Positions 25,351-37,179 of a stretch of 64,000 nucleotides of DNA are shown piece by piece. A model generated the notes under the pieces. It did no database searches. It had not been told where the DNA came from and worked only from the letters and a program-made list of their open reading frames with translations. Origin of the DNA: Halocaridina rubra (Eukaryota > Arthropoda > Malacostraca > Decapoda > Atyidae); assembly GCA_037179515.1 (NCBI GenBank), contig JAXCGZ010007567.1, forward strand, positions 178,501 to 242,500. Reading direction: 5' to 3'. Numbering within the stretch: position 1 is the first letter of the stretch; each line of letters starts with the position of its first letter. The translations under genes and the position numbers were made by a program.

Positions 25351-26319
25351 AGGTGTCCCAGGTGAAGTGTTAATAGGTTAGGTAAAGTTAATAATTCCCG
25401 ACAGTTTAAAAGGTCATAATAATGCAAAACATCAAAGGCCAAAGGATAAATGCGACGGATGGAACCATACAAATTACCCATTTTCCCTCATGGTCTTTGA
25501 TTAACATGTCGACTAGCAGGTTCTAGCAAACATTTACCAACATTATTTTTTACTCAAAGGTACGTGCTAAAATAACATACCTTCAACTCACTCTCATAAC
25601 CTGAAAAATAACATTTCAAATACTACCACACGGTAGCCGGGTATAGATAGGACCTGCTACGGTAGAAAAATATGATGATAATGTTCCGACAACACTCTTA
25701 ATCCAGGATTATTATTATGTTTTGCCCTTACCCATGTGGATAATGCAATCTATAAATATCACGTGTTGCAATATTACGGCGAGAATTGTAATAATTACCA
25801 ATTCTGTAACTCCCCCCGTGGCCTGTACGAACGAAGAACTTGCGTAACAGAGAATCCGACCGGCGGCCGTCATTTGAATATTTACCTTGGCCAGGCAAGA
25901 AATAAAGCATAAACAAAAAAAAATACTAACTCACGCATGCAACAGGCATACTTCAGTACTCAAAGCAGGACCTCGAGACCATCCATACCTGTGGGCCAAT
26001 CATATTCCGCTATTAAAAATATGCATGCATGCTCTTCCAAGTCCGCATAGTTTGGCACTCGAACACAAATCGAATTTCCTATTTTTTTTTACTAAACACC
26101 AAAACATTTCGGCAACATGAGTCATCGTTTGCATATACCTGGAGTTACTATATACGTTAAGGAGCAATATTAATCTTACCAGCGCAAATATTGATAAATA
26201 ATTGGTAAAAAATCTACATCGATGTCCTCGGCAGCAACTACTTGGGATGACATCATTGAGTACAGTATTTAGAAAAGACAAACTCCTCAAAACTGAAATT
26301 GAAGTGACTGAACATTGGT
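25351..26319. other. Unique sequence, nothing recognised
   Basis: It includes a locally GC-richer patch at 25800-25880 but no frame, exon or repeat that I can name. Confidence 0.4.
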
Positions 26320-26470
26320 AAATTACATGTGAATACATGATTCATATTTTACCGGGACTAGAATCTATGACACTTACTTTGTGTGCCAAGGCGTTACCAA
26401 CTACATCACTGAAGGTCTAAAAGAAGAGGTAAACCTCACATTTAACTGCAGTGCTGCATTTATGATAAGT
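26320..26470 (-). repeat. tRNA-derived repeat, single minus-strand fragment
   Basis: The reverse complement of part of the 276-base unit: GATTCATATTTTACC, then a decayed B box, then TGTGCCAAGGCGTTACCAAC (A-box side) and CACTGAAGGTCTAAAAGAAG, all as in the arrays at 31140 and 36218. Confidence 0.7.
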
Positions 26471-26584
26471 ATCACTAAGTATAAAATGGAACCGATCAGG
26501 AGACGGGAAGATACGAGCTTTGGGCTCTTTCCCGTAAACACAATTAGGTACGTACCATTAGGTAAGTTGTCTTCTGGAAGAAGC

Positions 26585-27327
26585 TTATGCCTGTGACTCC
26601 AGCTCAATAGCCTCGTTACTACCATGACGGCGGGTGCGTGTGGTGGTTATGTTTGCCCTGTACTTGAAGTTCTGCCCCTGATCCCTCCACACTTTATCCA
26701 AGCGAATTTCAATTTTTTCTACTGTCTCTGCATTCATTGCCCACTTTGGTAACGCATTCCAATTATTCACTATTCTGTGCTGGAAAGAGTTCTTTCTCAG
26801 GTTGAGCGTTGCCCTTCTCTTAAAGATTTTCTTCGTATTACCACGTGCGTTGTCTTCCTCTCTCATTTGGAATAATCCCTCTGTACATTCATCATCATAC
26901 TTGTTGGTGATAATCTTGTATGCTTAAGTTTGATCACCACGAGATCTTCTGTAGGTCAGTGTGGGGAGGTTCAGCTTTTGCAATCTTTCTTCAAAGGTGA
27001 CGTTTTTCAATTGAGGAACCAGCTTTGTGGCTCGATTGTGTACATTTTCAAGAGCCTCTACATCCTTTAATAAGTACGGGCACCATACCTGATTAGTATA
27101 TTCAAGATGTGGTCTTACTGTGGTCGTATATAATGCCTTGAAAAGGTCTGGATCTAAATAAACAAAGATTAGCCTTATGAGACCCACAATCTTCATGCTT
27201 TATTGATTTTCTCTGCTAGGTGGTAAGAGAATGTTAAAATGTCATTCACAATTACTCCTATACCCTTTTCTGCAATAGTCTTAGTAACGGTATTAAACAA
27301 AACATAGTTATGGTCCTCTATATTGGA
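26585..27327 (-). mobile_element. CR1-like LINE, 3' part, split by an RTE LINE
   Basis: Minus-strand frames at 26585-26866 and 26924-27196 encode the RT C terminus: VRPHLEYTNQVWCPYLLKD, FEERLQKLNLPTLTYRRSRG, KNSFQHRIVNNWNALPKWAM. The element resumes at 30690; a frame reading NIEDHNYVLFN continues across the insert. The left edge near 26585 lacks a clear tail. Confidence 0.78.
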
Positions 27328-27561
27328 GTGCCCTGTGGTGCCGGGCACAACAAAAAAGAATAGCCTCAACGTATTCCCTGCGTGTCATAAAAGGCGACTA
27401 AAAGTGGACGGGGCGGGGGGACTAGGAATCACCCCCCTTGTATTAACCTCCTGCGAGATGTCAAAGAAGAAGAGGAGTAGAGGGGAGAATAACTTTACCC
27501 CAAACTCTAGTTTTGGGGTGTCTAAATGTGCGTGGTTGTAGTACGATAGAGAGCAAAAGAT

Positions 27562-28344
27562 GTGAGATTGGATATATGTTTGGTAGGAGGAGGATGGATG
27601 TATTGGCATTGTGAGACGAAAATGAAAGGAAAAGGAGAAGTGGCATTTGGTGATGTGACAGGTAGGGTGTCTGGGGTTGAAAGGGGGAGAGCGAGAGAAG
27701 GTGTGGCATTATTGCTGAGTGAATGGATGGTAAATAAAGTAGTGGAATGGAAAGAAATGTCATCTAGGCTGATGTGGGTGAGGGCTAGGATAGGAAGGGA
27801 ATGTTGGGCTTTTGTTAGTGAGTATGGGCCAGGATGTGAGAGAAGTGAGGAAGAGCAGGATGAATTCTGGAATGAATTAACTAGGTGTGTAGATGGTCTG
27901 AGTAGAAGGAACTATGTAGTTGTGTTGGGTGTCTTTAATGCCAGAGTTGGTGATGCAGAGATAGAAGGTGTTGTAGGAAAGTATGGGGTACCAGGTGGGA
28001 ATGAGAGTGGCGAGAGATTGTTAGATATGTGTGTGGAGCAAGAGTTGGTGATAGGTAATAGTTTATTTAAGAAGAAGTTAATAAATAAGTATACATGGAT
28101 AAGAGTGGCATTGATGGATTATGTGTTGGTAGCAAAGAGCATGCTTGGTAGAGTGAAAGATGTGCATGCATTCAGGGATGTGGCTGCTGGGATGTCTGAT
28201 CATTTTTTGGTTGAAGCAAAAGTGGTAGTAGCAAAACAGTGGGGAAATAGTGTGGGGGGATGTAGAAGAGAAATAGTGAAGGTGGAAGAGTTGAAAAAGC
28301 CAGAGAAGAGACGAATATCAGGACAGGTTGAGAGTGGCATATGA
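27562..28344 (+). pseudogene. RTE endonuclease domain
   Basis: A 260-residue frame. After a frame-shifted start it reads CETKMKGKGEVAFGDVTG, REGVALLLSEWMV, WAFVSEYGPG, NYVVVLGVFNARVGD (where active copies have GDFNA) and ends with MSDHFLVEAKV, the SDH catalytic block. The LGVFN substitution removes the aspartate of the GDFN block, so cleavage activity is doubtful. A 5' extension is out of frame. Confidence 0.8.
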
Positions 28345-30423
28345 CAGGGTGAAAGAAAGAGAAGTTTGGGAGTTAGGGGAGGAATGGGGGTTGATGAAAG
28401 AATGTTTTGTGGGACATGCAAGTGATGTGTGTGGAAAGAGGTTTGTTGGAGGTGGCATGAGGAGGGGCAGCGAAAGGTGGAATGAAGGGATGAAAATGAA
28501 GGTGGAAGAGAAAAAGAGGGCTTTTGAGGAATGGCTGCAGTGTAAAAGCAGGGAGAAGTATGAAAGATATAGTGAGAAAAATGTGGAAACCAAGCAGAAG
28601 GTAGAGGAAGAGAAGAGGTTGGCAAATGTTAGGTGGGGACAGGAATTTAGTAGGTCATATGAGGAGAATAAAAAGAAGTTTTGGAAAGAAGTGAAGAGAG
28701 TAAGGAAGGGTGGATCGAGGATGGAAGAGACAGTGAAAGATGTGAATGGACAGATGCTAGGAGGGAACGATGCAAGGAAAAGATGAGCAGAATATTTTGA
28801 GTGCTTGCTGAATGTTGAGGAAGATAGAGAAGCAGCAATAGAGGCAGTGGAGGGAGGGTGAACAAGGGCCAGTAACTGGTGATGAAAATGAGAGAGAGAT
28901 TACAAAAGAGGAGGTGAAAAGGGCATTGTATGAAGCGAAAGCAGGTAAAGCACCTGGAATGGATGGTGTGAGAGCGGAGATGTTGAAAGAAGGGGGTGTG
29001 ACTGCATTGGAATGGTTAGTGAGAGTGTTTAATATATGCTTTATGTTTTCATTGGTGCCTGTGGAATGGGTGATTGCCTGTATAGTGCCCCTATACAAAG
29101 GTAAGGGAGATGTGTATGAATGCAGTAATTTTAGGGGTATAAGTTTGTTGAGTGTGGTAGGAAAAGTGTATGGTAGGATACTGATTAATAGGATTAGGGA
29201 TAAGACAGAATATGTGATCACGGAAGTGCAGAGTGGTTTTAGGAGAGGTAGAGGTTGTATAGATCAGATTTTTATAGTTAGGCAGTTATGTGAGAAATAT
29301 TTAGCAAAGGGTAAGGATGTGTATTTTGCATTGTTGGATCTGGAGAAAGCATATGATAGAGTTGATAGAGAGGCTATGTGGAATGTTTTGAGATTATATA
29401 GAATTAATGGTAAATTGTTGCATGCAGTGAAGAGTTTGTATGAGGGCAGTAGAGCTTGTGTTAGGGTAGGGAATGAAGTGAGTGAGTGGTTTCCAGTGAG
29501 TGTGGGACTGAGATTGGGATGTGTGATGTCACCATGGCTGTTCAATTTGTATATTGATGGAGTTGTAAGAGAGGTGAATGAGTGAGTGCGTGGTCGAGGT
29601 TTGAGAATGGTAGATGGGGATGATAACGAGTGGGAGCTGAATCAGTTGCTGTTTGCAGATGATACTGTGGTGGTGGCAGATTCAGAGGAAAAGCTATGTC
29701 AGTTAGTGTCAGAATTTGGAATGGTGTGTGAGAGAAGGAAGTTGCGAGTGAATGTGGGAAAGAGTAAGGTTATGAGGTGTACAAGAAATGAAGATGGTGC
29801 TGGATTGCATGTTATATTGAATGGGGAGACACTTGAGGAGGTTAATCAGTTTAAGTATTTAGGCTCGGTTATAGCTGCAAATGGTGGTGTGGAAGCAGAT
29901 GTGTGTCACAGAGTGAATGAAGGATGTAAAGTGTTGAGTGCATTGAAAGGAGTGATGAAGAATAGAGGGTTGGAAAATGAATGTTAAGAAAGTTTTGTAT
30001 GAGAAAGTGGTTGTGCCATCTGTGATGTATGGATCGGAGTTATGGGGTATGAAAGTAAGTGAGAGACGGAAACTAAATGTGTTTGAGATGAAATGCCTGA
30101 GGAGTATGATTGGTGTATTTCGATTGGATAGGGTTAGGAATGAAGTGGTGAGAGCAAGAATGGGTGTGAGGAGAGAAATTGCAGCTAGAGTAGATATGAA
30201 TGTTCTGAGATGGTTTGGCCATGTGGAAAGGATGGATGATGAAAGGCTGCTGAAAAAGGTGATGAATGCGAGAGTTGGTGGGAGAAATGCTAGAGGAAGG
30301 CCTAGGTTTGGATGGATGGATGGAGTAAGGAGAGCCCTGAATGATAGGAGGATGGATGTGAGGGAAGCAAGCGAGCGTGCTAGGAATAGGAATGAGTGGC
30401 GAGCGATTGTGATGCAGCTCTGA
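28328..30423 (+). pseudogene. RTE reverse transcriptase and C-terminal block
   Basis: Frames 28328-28786, 28914-29585, 29586-29987 and 29977-30423. The visible parts are GKAPGMDGVRAEMLKEGG, CIVPLYKGKGDVYECSNFRG, LLDLEKAYDRVDREAMW, GLRLGCVMSPWLFNLYIDG, LLFADDTVVVADSEEKL, RRKLRVNVGKSKVMRCT and the C-terminal RWFGHVERMDDERLLKKV and GRNARGRPRFGW. Breaks are a frameshift near 28785-28900, a TGA at 29581-29583 and a single-base insertion near 29972. All catalytic aspartates of the palm remain. A few point changes separate this copy from an open one, so it is relatively recent. Confidence 0.87.
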
Positions 30424-30689
30424 TGGGCATCTGCTGTTACCACGGGGCTGCATCTTACAGAGGTAGCCCTGTGGTAGGGGCAGTAGGAGAAGTTGGCAGT
30501 TGTGAAGCAACACAGGTTGTGGAAGAGCCGGGAGGATGGGCTGTGGCACTCCAGCAGTGCCATCTGAACGGTCGCTAGCTCCCTCATCATTGCCCAGAGA
30601 GCAAAGTAATCCCCTTATTGTTTCCCTTTCTTGATGTTGGCTTCCCCCCAATTAGAGGGGGAAACAGCCAAGGGAGATAGATAGATAGA

Positions 30690-31125
30690 TATTAGACCTC
30701 CCCACTCTCATGGTCTTGCTTTAATCTGGGTGGAAATCTTGCATCCAGCTTTCTGACCATTTTCTTACTTTGTATGGGTCTTCCTGTAATCTACTGCAGT
30801 CCTCTCTCTTTCCAGTTTTTCTGAACTACTTTGTGTCATCAGCATACAGGTATATTTCACTTTCATGTTTAATTTCTTCAGGTAGGCCATTGATAAATGA
30901 AATAAACAGTATTGGACCGGGCACTGAACCTTGTTGGACACCACTCGTAACTTCTCTCCATTCAGATGCTACTCCATTCACCATAAGTTCTCTGTTGCCT
31001 TCCTGTCAAGAAGTTCTTTATCCACCCCAGAATGTTTCCCTCAATCCTGTAGGTGTTTACCTTCTCCTTGAGTCTCTTATGTGGTAATCTATCGAAGGCT
31101 TTCATGCAGTCGCAGTAGATAATAA
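30690..31125 (-). mobile_element. CR1-like LINE, 5' part of the split copy
   Basis: Minus-strand RT blocks continue the element of 26585-27327: DCMKAFDRLPHKRLKEKV, GNILGWIKNFLTGRQQ and, past a frame break, the region corresponding to GVQQGSVPGPILFISFINGL. It is truncated at an A-rich junction near 31128. Confidence 0.75.
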
Positions 31126-31139
31126 TAATAAAAAAAAAA

Positions 31140-31707
31140 ACATCAACATATATGAAAGCATGAATCATCGTTTGTCCTTGGCCAAAACTCGAACCTAAGA
31201 CACCTAATTAGTGTGCCAAGATGCTACCAACTACACCACTGTTGGTCTAAAAGAAAAAGAATAACTTACAGCTAACTGTTTTGCTAAGAAATAAACTCAT
31301 TCCTTCTGAATACTTGTTGTTCATATTACAGCTTCTTCCCAACATCACTCGTTGTTTCGTGTTTTTATTTAATTCATATCCCATTCTATATAGACATCAG
31401 CAATAATTAAAAAAACCCACACATTAACATATGGACACGTGAATCATATTTTACCCATGGTCGAGAGTCAAACCTAAGTCACTTGATTACTGTGCCAAGG
31501 ATATACCTACTACACCACTGAAGGTCTAAAAGAAGAAGCAAACTTCACAACTAACTGCTGAACTAGGGAGTGAACATATTCTTTCTGAATTCTTTTTGTT
31601 CATATTACAGCTTTTCCAAATCTCAGTTGTAGCTTCGTTTTCACATTTAATTCAAATCCCATGCTATATAGTCATCAATGATAATCAAGCACATTAACAT
31701 ATGTATT
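31140..31707 (-). repeat. tRNA-derived repeat array, minus strand, left of LTR element
   Basis: Two head-to-tail units in reverse orientation with about 278-base spacing (GAATCAT at 31161 and near 31440). Each contains the inverted B box (AACTCGAACCTAAG-type) and TGCCAAG...ACTACACCACT. The LTR retrotransposon cuts the next unit at 31708. Confidence 0.8.
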
Positions 31708-32104
31708 TGTGGTTTTGTGGAGACAATAGTTTTCATTTATGATTTTGTATAATTTGGATCTGGTAACACTGGTTGGCAACACTGTGCACGACATGTTGTT
31801 TATATTTTCGGCCAAACGATTGGGGATGAAGAGCAGTGCTCGTGGGGCTGTCGAGTTGGTTGAGTTGTGTGATGGATTTGCTTTATTGGATGAGTTGTGA
31901 GATGAAATCGCTTATTATTGAGTTGTGGAGGTTTAGAGGGAGCTCCCAATGTAGGTGTTGATTTCTTTTTGTATGTGGTGGTTTAGAGAAAGGGACAAGA
32001 AATCGGGTTTTGAACAGTTGTGAGTGGACTTTTAACTTCCAACATGTGCAAGTGGAGTTAAGTTGAGGTAAGTGATATATATTATTTTTTCTATCTCGAC
32101 CACA
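31708..32104 (+). repeat. Left LTR
   Basis: It begins TGTGGTTTTGTGG and ends ACA, about 397 bases. By eye it is roughly 90 percent or more identical to the right LTR at 35818-36217, with scattered substitutions and a few short gaps. Confidence 0.85.
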
Positions 32105-32130
32105 AGCTATCTAGGCCGTCTGAAAATCAC

Positions 32131-32850
32131 TATGGATGGAAAAAGCAAATTGTGTGGTGAAATGATGAAATCATTTGATGGCCAAGGTGATGTGGTTGCC
32201 TGGCTAAAAAAGGCCGAGTTGGTGGCGAGATTAGTGGAAATTAAGGATTTAGCCAGTTTTATACCTTTGTACCTTGAAGGAGATCCTTTGACTCTGTATC
32301 TCCAAATGAGTGGTGATGATCAGCTAGATGCCAAGAAAATCGCGAGCAGATTAAAGTTGGCCTTCTCACAATGGAAGGCTTAGGAAGGCACACTAGCGAT
32401 TAGCAGGACTGGCAGGATGGAAGGGAGAGGTCTGGCTCAGTCAGTAAAGCTGGCCTTTGTGACTGGTTTCCCAGATCGGATCTCCATGGAACCTCAGCAG
32501 ACAAAGGATGTTGAAATATTAGATATGGCTGAGATAATTGCAAGAGCTAGAGTGCTAACATCAGGTGGGGGGGGTCAAGAAGTTGCAGCAGTTGCGGCCA
32601 GAGGACATTCATTGATGGTACGGCAGCAAGGTCCCAGTTGCCGGGGATCTAGCCATCACAAGGCCAGCAAAGGGGCAGGAAAGGAAAAAATAAGATGTTC
32701 AAAGGTCGCTGTTACAGGTGCGGTAGGCCTCATATGGCAAGAGAGTACAAGGAGCCAAGACCACCCACAATGTGCTTCAAGTGTGGGAAGGAAAGTCATA
32801 TTGCAAACCACTGCGAGCAGGGAAATGGGCAAGGGGGAGCTGCTGCACAG
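32131..32850 (+). pseudogene. gag region with zinc knuckles
   Basis: It starts at an ATG near 32132 (MDGKSKLCGEMMKSFDGQGD) and runs to a stop at 32381-32383, then continues in other frames. VVAWLKKAELVARL and SFIPLYLEGDPL are gag-like capsid blocks. Across a frameshift near 32690-32820 two CCHC knuckles are visible (for example CFKCGKESH). Broken by a stop and at least two frameshifts. Confidence 0.72.
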
Positions 32851-33365
32851 GAAGCTACCCCCTCAGACAACTAAAGGCGTTTCCATCTTCATTGCCAGTG
32901 ATTAGTGTTAGCATGGGAGGAAGGAAGGTGAGGGCACTTGTCGATTCAGGTTGTTCCATCACAGTGTGTGCTTCTCAGTTGGTGGGGAAATGCACAGTGA
33001 AGGTAGAAGGGTTAATAACGGTGGATAGAAGACAGATTGAATGTGAGGGCAGTAAAGAGATAGTGCAAGGAGTATACCTGAGAACTACAGCAATTGTGCT
33101 TGCTAAGGTGATAACTGGCATAGATGCAGTAATGGGAGTGGATATGATTAGTAGACTAGGTGGTGTGACAAGTCGTGATGGATTTGCAGTTTTTAGCAAT
33201 GTGCTGGTACCAGTGAACATTTCACAAGTAGTGAAAGGCAGGATAAGGTGTGCAGTGACAGTTGTGAATGCAGGATTGGAAAGGGTGGCAGGAAAAGTCA
33301 AATCCAATGAAAATGGGAAGTTGATAGGAAAGCTAGGCACAGAGCAGAAGGCCAGTCTGTGCTAG
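32850..33365 (+). pseudogene. Aspartic protease region
   Basis: RALVDSGCSITVCASQL gives the D-S-G active site of a retroelement protease, and AVMGVDMISRLGGVT is the second conserved block. The frame runs from about 32772 to 33365 and overlaps the end of gag. Confidence 0.78.
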
Positions 33366-34911
33366 ATTGTGGACAAGGATTTCATTGCAGAGTTTGATGG
33401 TACTATGTGGGTGGTGGAGTGGTATTTGAAGAAGGGCTGCCAGTGTTAAAGAACAAGGTGGGCTGCTATGAGAGAGCATGTTAGGAAAGAATTTGACCGA
33501 GAGGTGGAGAGGTGGATCGATGAAGGCATACTGGTGCCATGGGGGATGGAAGTAGAATGTGGAGTGCTACCATTGATGGCGGTAGTTCAGCCAAACAAGA
33601 ACAAAGTTTGGCAAGTACTGGACTACCACGAACTTAACCAATACGTTATGTCTCACACTGGGGATGACACTACTGATGTTTGCAGTGAGACGCTGATGGA
33701 ATGGAGGAAGATGAGTGGGGCCTCTGCTATAGTTGATCTGAAGACGGCTTACCTGCAAGTCCACGTTGCAGAGAAGCTGTGGAAGTACCAACTCGTGAAT
33801 TATGGAGCAAGGACATACTGCCTAACGAGGCTGGGCTTTGGAGTAAGTTCAGCACCAAGAATCATGACCAAGATCATAAAGATAGTATTAAGAAGAGGAA
33901 AGGGATGGAAGCGGCCATAAACTCATATATAGACACTAAACTGGTAGAAGAGACCAAGGTAAGTGCATCAGAAGTTGTGGAGCAGCTGCGTGTGTATGGG
34001 CTGGCTACAAAACCACCTAAGCCACTAGAAGGGGGAACTGCTTTGGGTCTGTGATTGGAAAGAGGGAAGAATGGTGAGCTTGTTTTCCATAGGGGTAATG
34101 AGATTCCAGAAGTGCAGCAATACTTAAGTAGGAGAGAGATGTTTTCTGTGTACAGAAAATTGGTGGGCCGTTATCCTGTGGCAGGTTGGTTACAGGTAGC
34201 TTGTAGTTACGTAAAGAGGAGAGCAAAGGGCATCAGCTGGGAAGACAAGGTCGGGCAGCAAACGATGGAGATACTGCAAGAGATTATAAGGAGAGTGAAA
34301 CAAGAGGGCCCAGTGAGAGGGAGATGGTATACCCTGAAGTCAGGTAAGGGTGCGATGCGAGCAGTATTGCCACAGGAGTATTCTTAGAGATTGACAATGA
34401 GACTGTGGAGGATGGTGCATAGTTAAGGAGGAAAGAGGACTATAACTATATCAATGTGGAAGAGTTGGATGCTGTAATGAAAGGAGTCAATCTACCTGTG
34501 AAGTGGGGACTGCGAGATGTTGAGGTGAAGACGGACTCGGTGACAGTATTTGGTTGGTTGAATGTGACTGTAACAGCAGAGAACAGGATTCAGACGAAGG
34601 GAGCCTCGGAATTGATAGCTAAGTGCTTCCTGGGAACCTTTCGAGAGCTGATAGAGGAATTTGGGATGGAGTTGTGCCTATGTTTTGTGCTGTCGGAGAA
34701 GAATAAGGCAGATGTGTTAACTAGGGTGTGGAAGACCTGGTTAGGAATTCCGGATGAGATGTCTGAAGAGGTCAGAGTATGTTGTGCAGGAGTGACGAGT
34801 GTGGAGGACTTACATCAAATGCACCACATGGGAGTCGATAGGACTCTGTTTGTAGCAAGGAAGGTTGATCCAGGAGTCACAAGAGACAACATCCAGCAAG
34901 TAGTTAGGTGA
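33366..34911 (+). pseudogene. Reverse transcriptase and RNase H-like region
   Basis: Frames 33468-33920, 33779-34054, 34055-34387 and 34456-34911. They show VLPLMAVVQPNKNKVWQVLD, AIVDLKTAYLQVHVAEKLW, LTRLGFGVSSAPRIM, and INSYIDTKLVEETKV where the catalytic YIDD has become YIDT. That change plus several frameshifts make it inactive. The following ELDAVMKGVNLPVKWGLRDV, VKTDSVTVFGWL and SEKNKADVLTRV are RNase H-like. Confidence 0.8.
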
Positions 34912-35750
34912 TGCGACAAGTGCCAGTCGATCGATCCTCCACCAGTTGCGCATTAGACCGGGGGGCTTAGAGTGGAAGACAACTGGAAGAGATTGGTGGT
35001 AGATGTAACACACTACAGGCAAGGTTTGTATTTGTCTATGGTTGATTGCGGACCAGGCAGAGTAGCCATTTGGAGAGAGCTAAGAGCAGAAAATGGGGAG
35101 GAAATTGCAGGAGTGTTGAATGGGTTGTTTTTAGAAAGGGGGTCTGTTGATGAAATATTGGTAGACAACAGTACTGCCTTTAGATCACAGGCTTTGAAGG
35201 AGATGCTTGACAAATGGAATATTAACGCTATTCTAGAGCTGCGTATCGGCCTAGTGGGAATGGAATTGTGGAGCGACATCATCGAACAATCAAGGCCATG
35301 GCAGAGAGGGCTCAAGTGTCGCCTTGGAAGCAGTCTTTTGGTATAATATGTCCCTAAGTCAGGCCAGGATGAAGGACTTGTGCCACAGAAAGCTGTCTTC
35401 AAGTATGAGTGGTGACTTCCAAGCAGGGTAACAAAGACAGATAAAGGAGATGAATGGGCAGGTTCCATCAAGATTGGAGATGGTGTGGGTAAAGCTGCCA
35501 AGCTCAAGATGCACGTCACAATGGAGAAGTGGTACTGTGACCAATGTGAATTCCTGAAATAAAGTCTCAGTAGATGGGATGCCTCGGCACTTTCTGGATA
35601 TTAGGAGAGTGGTGTACTCGTCTACTGAGGATGAAAGGCCAATTGAACTACAGGAGAAAGAAGTTCCCCGGCAGCCGCACCGAGAAAGACGACGACCGGT
35701 GTTTATGAGAGATTATGTGGAGGGATCGTCGAGCGGGGAGGAGTGCTGAG
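34795..35750 (+). pseudogene. Integrase region
   Basis: LHQMHHMGVDRTLFVARKVD and then a CDKC-like pair across a stop (34911-34925) form the HHCC zinc-binding domain. WKRLVVDVTHYRQGLYLSMV holds the first catalytic aspartate, and ILVDNSTAFRSQALKEML the second. The glutamate region after 35225 is frame-shifted. A basic C-terminal tail (RQPHRERRRPVFMRDYV) ends at a TGA near 35750. Confidence 0.78.
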
Positions 35751-35817
35751 AGATGGGTGGCCATCTCTTGGTGGGGGAGCTGGTGGTGCTCTTAGAGATC
35801 TTAAGATCAAGGGGGTG

Positions 35818-36217
35818 TGTGGTTTTGTGGAGACAATAGTTTTCGTTTATGATTTTGTATAATTTTGATCTGGTAACACTGGTTGGTAAAACTGTGAATG
35901 GGATGTTGTTTGCATTTTTGGCCAAACTTTTGAGAATGAAGAGCAGTGCTCGTGGGGTTGTTGAGTTGGTTGAGTTGTGTAATGGATTTGCTTTCTTGTT
36001 GAGTTGTGAGACGGACCTGCTTTATTATTGAGTTGTAGAGGATTAGCGAGAGGTCCCAGTGTAGGTGTTGATTTCTTTTTGTATGTGGTGCTTTAGAGAA
36101 AGGGGGCAAGAAATTGGGTTTTGAACAGTTGTAAGTGGACTTTTATCTTCCAACACGTGCAAGTGGCCTTAAGTTGAGGTAAGTGATATATATTATTTTT
36201 TTTCTATCTCGAGCACA
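35818..36217 (+). repeat. Right LTR
   Basis: About 400 bases from TGTGGTTTTGTGG to ACA, preceded by a polypurine tract. It pairs with 31708-32104. Confidence 0.85.
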
Positions 36218-37165
36218 GTAAAGACATGAATAATATTTTGCCACTGGCTGGAACTCATTCCTAAGACACTTCATTTGTGCCAAGGAGCTATCAACTACAC
36301 CACTGAAAATGAAGCCATGAGTGACATTAGGAAGAAGGTGTAATATGAACAAAATGATTTAAAGAAGAATGCATTCATTCCCGAGCACAGCAGTTAGCCG
36401 TGATGTTTCATTCTTCTTTTTTACCTTCAGTGGTATATTTGGCAGTGCCTAGGCACAATTATTAAGTTTCTTAGGTCCGAGTTCTAACCAAGGGCAAAAT
36501 ATGATATGCATTTTCACATATGTAAATGTGTTTATTTGATTATTATTGATGCCTATATAGCATGGGATTTGAATTAAATGCAATAATGAAGCCACGAGTG
36601 AGGTTAGGAAGAAGTTGTAATATGAACATGAAGCATGCAAAAAGAATGCATTCATTCCCTAGCACATCAGTTATTTGTTAGGACTGTCTCTTCTTTTAGA
36701 CCAGTAATGGTGTAGTTGGTAGTGCCTTGGCACAGTAATTAAGTGTCTTAGGTTTGAGTTCCTGCCAAGGACATAACATGATTCTTGTTTTCACATATGT
36801 AATTGTGTTATTAGATTAGTATTGATACCTATATAGTGTGGAAATCGAACTGAATTGGAAAACAAAGCCATGAATGAGGTTGAGAAGAAGCTGTAATATG
36901 AACAAGAAGCATTCAGAAAGAACTATTTCATTCCCTCGCACAACAGTTAGTTGCGAATTTTGCTTCTTCTTTTAGACTCTCAGTGGTGCAGTTGGTAATG
37001 CCTTGGCACACTAATTAAGGGTCTTAGGTTAGAGTCCCTGTCAGGGACAAAATATGATTCTCGTTTTCACATATATTAATTCTTTTTTGATTGTTTGCTA
37101 TTATTGATGCCTATATAGGATGGAATTTAAATTAAATGGAAAAACAAAGCCATAATTGAGCTTGG
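36218..37165 (+). repeat. tRNA-derived repeat array, right of LTR element
   Basis: It starts with the rest of the minus-strand unit interrupted by the LTR element (36218-36305), then switches orientation to three plus-strand units. GAATGCATTCATTCC-like words start at 36367, 36644 and about 36920, again a 276-277 base period. B boxes are degenerate (TTAGGTCCGAGTTC, TTAGGTTTGAGTTC, TTAGGTTAGAGTCC), so this array is older than the one at 9890. Confidence 0.82.
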
Positions 37166-37179
37166 GAAGAAGCTGTATT

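Larger units (their letters stand above)
27328..30689 (+). mobile_element. RTE-type LINE, longest copy in the window
   Basis: A 3.36-kb element with a GC-rich 5' leader (27328-27550), endonuclease, RT, C-terminal block, a GC-rich 3' UTR with the hairpin TTCCCCCCAATTAGAGGGGG, and a (GATA)n tail. Flanks TATTGGA (27321-27327) and TATTAGA (30690-30696) fit a slightly diverged target duplication. It interrupts a CR1-like LINE and is therefore younger than it. Confidence 0.88.
31708..36217 (+). mobile_element. LTR retrotransposon (Ty3/Gypsy or BEL/Pao order)
   Basis: A 4.5-kb element with two LTRs of about 400 bases, gag with CCHC knuckles, aspartic protease, RT, RNase H-like and integrase regions in that order, and a polypurine tract (GATCAAGGGGG) before the right LTR. 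Flanks GTATT and GTAAA could be a diverged 5-base duplication. Protease-RT-integrase order excludes Ty1/Copia. I cannot decide between Gypsy and BEL by eye. Frames are broken throughout. Confidence 0.85.

Noticed and set aside
27385..27763. Minus-strand frames opposite the RTE endonuclease
   Set aside because: They are shadows of the purine-rich plus-strand coding sequence; the same holds for 28200-28625, 29859-30590 and 24097-24570.
36300..36340. A third LTR or solo LTR next to the right LTR
   Set aside because: The sequence after 36217 belongs to the tRNA-derived repeat that the element interrupted.
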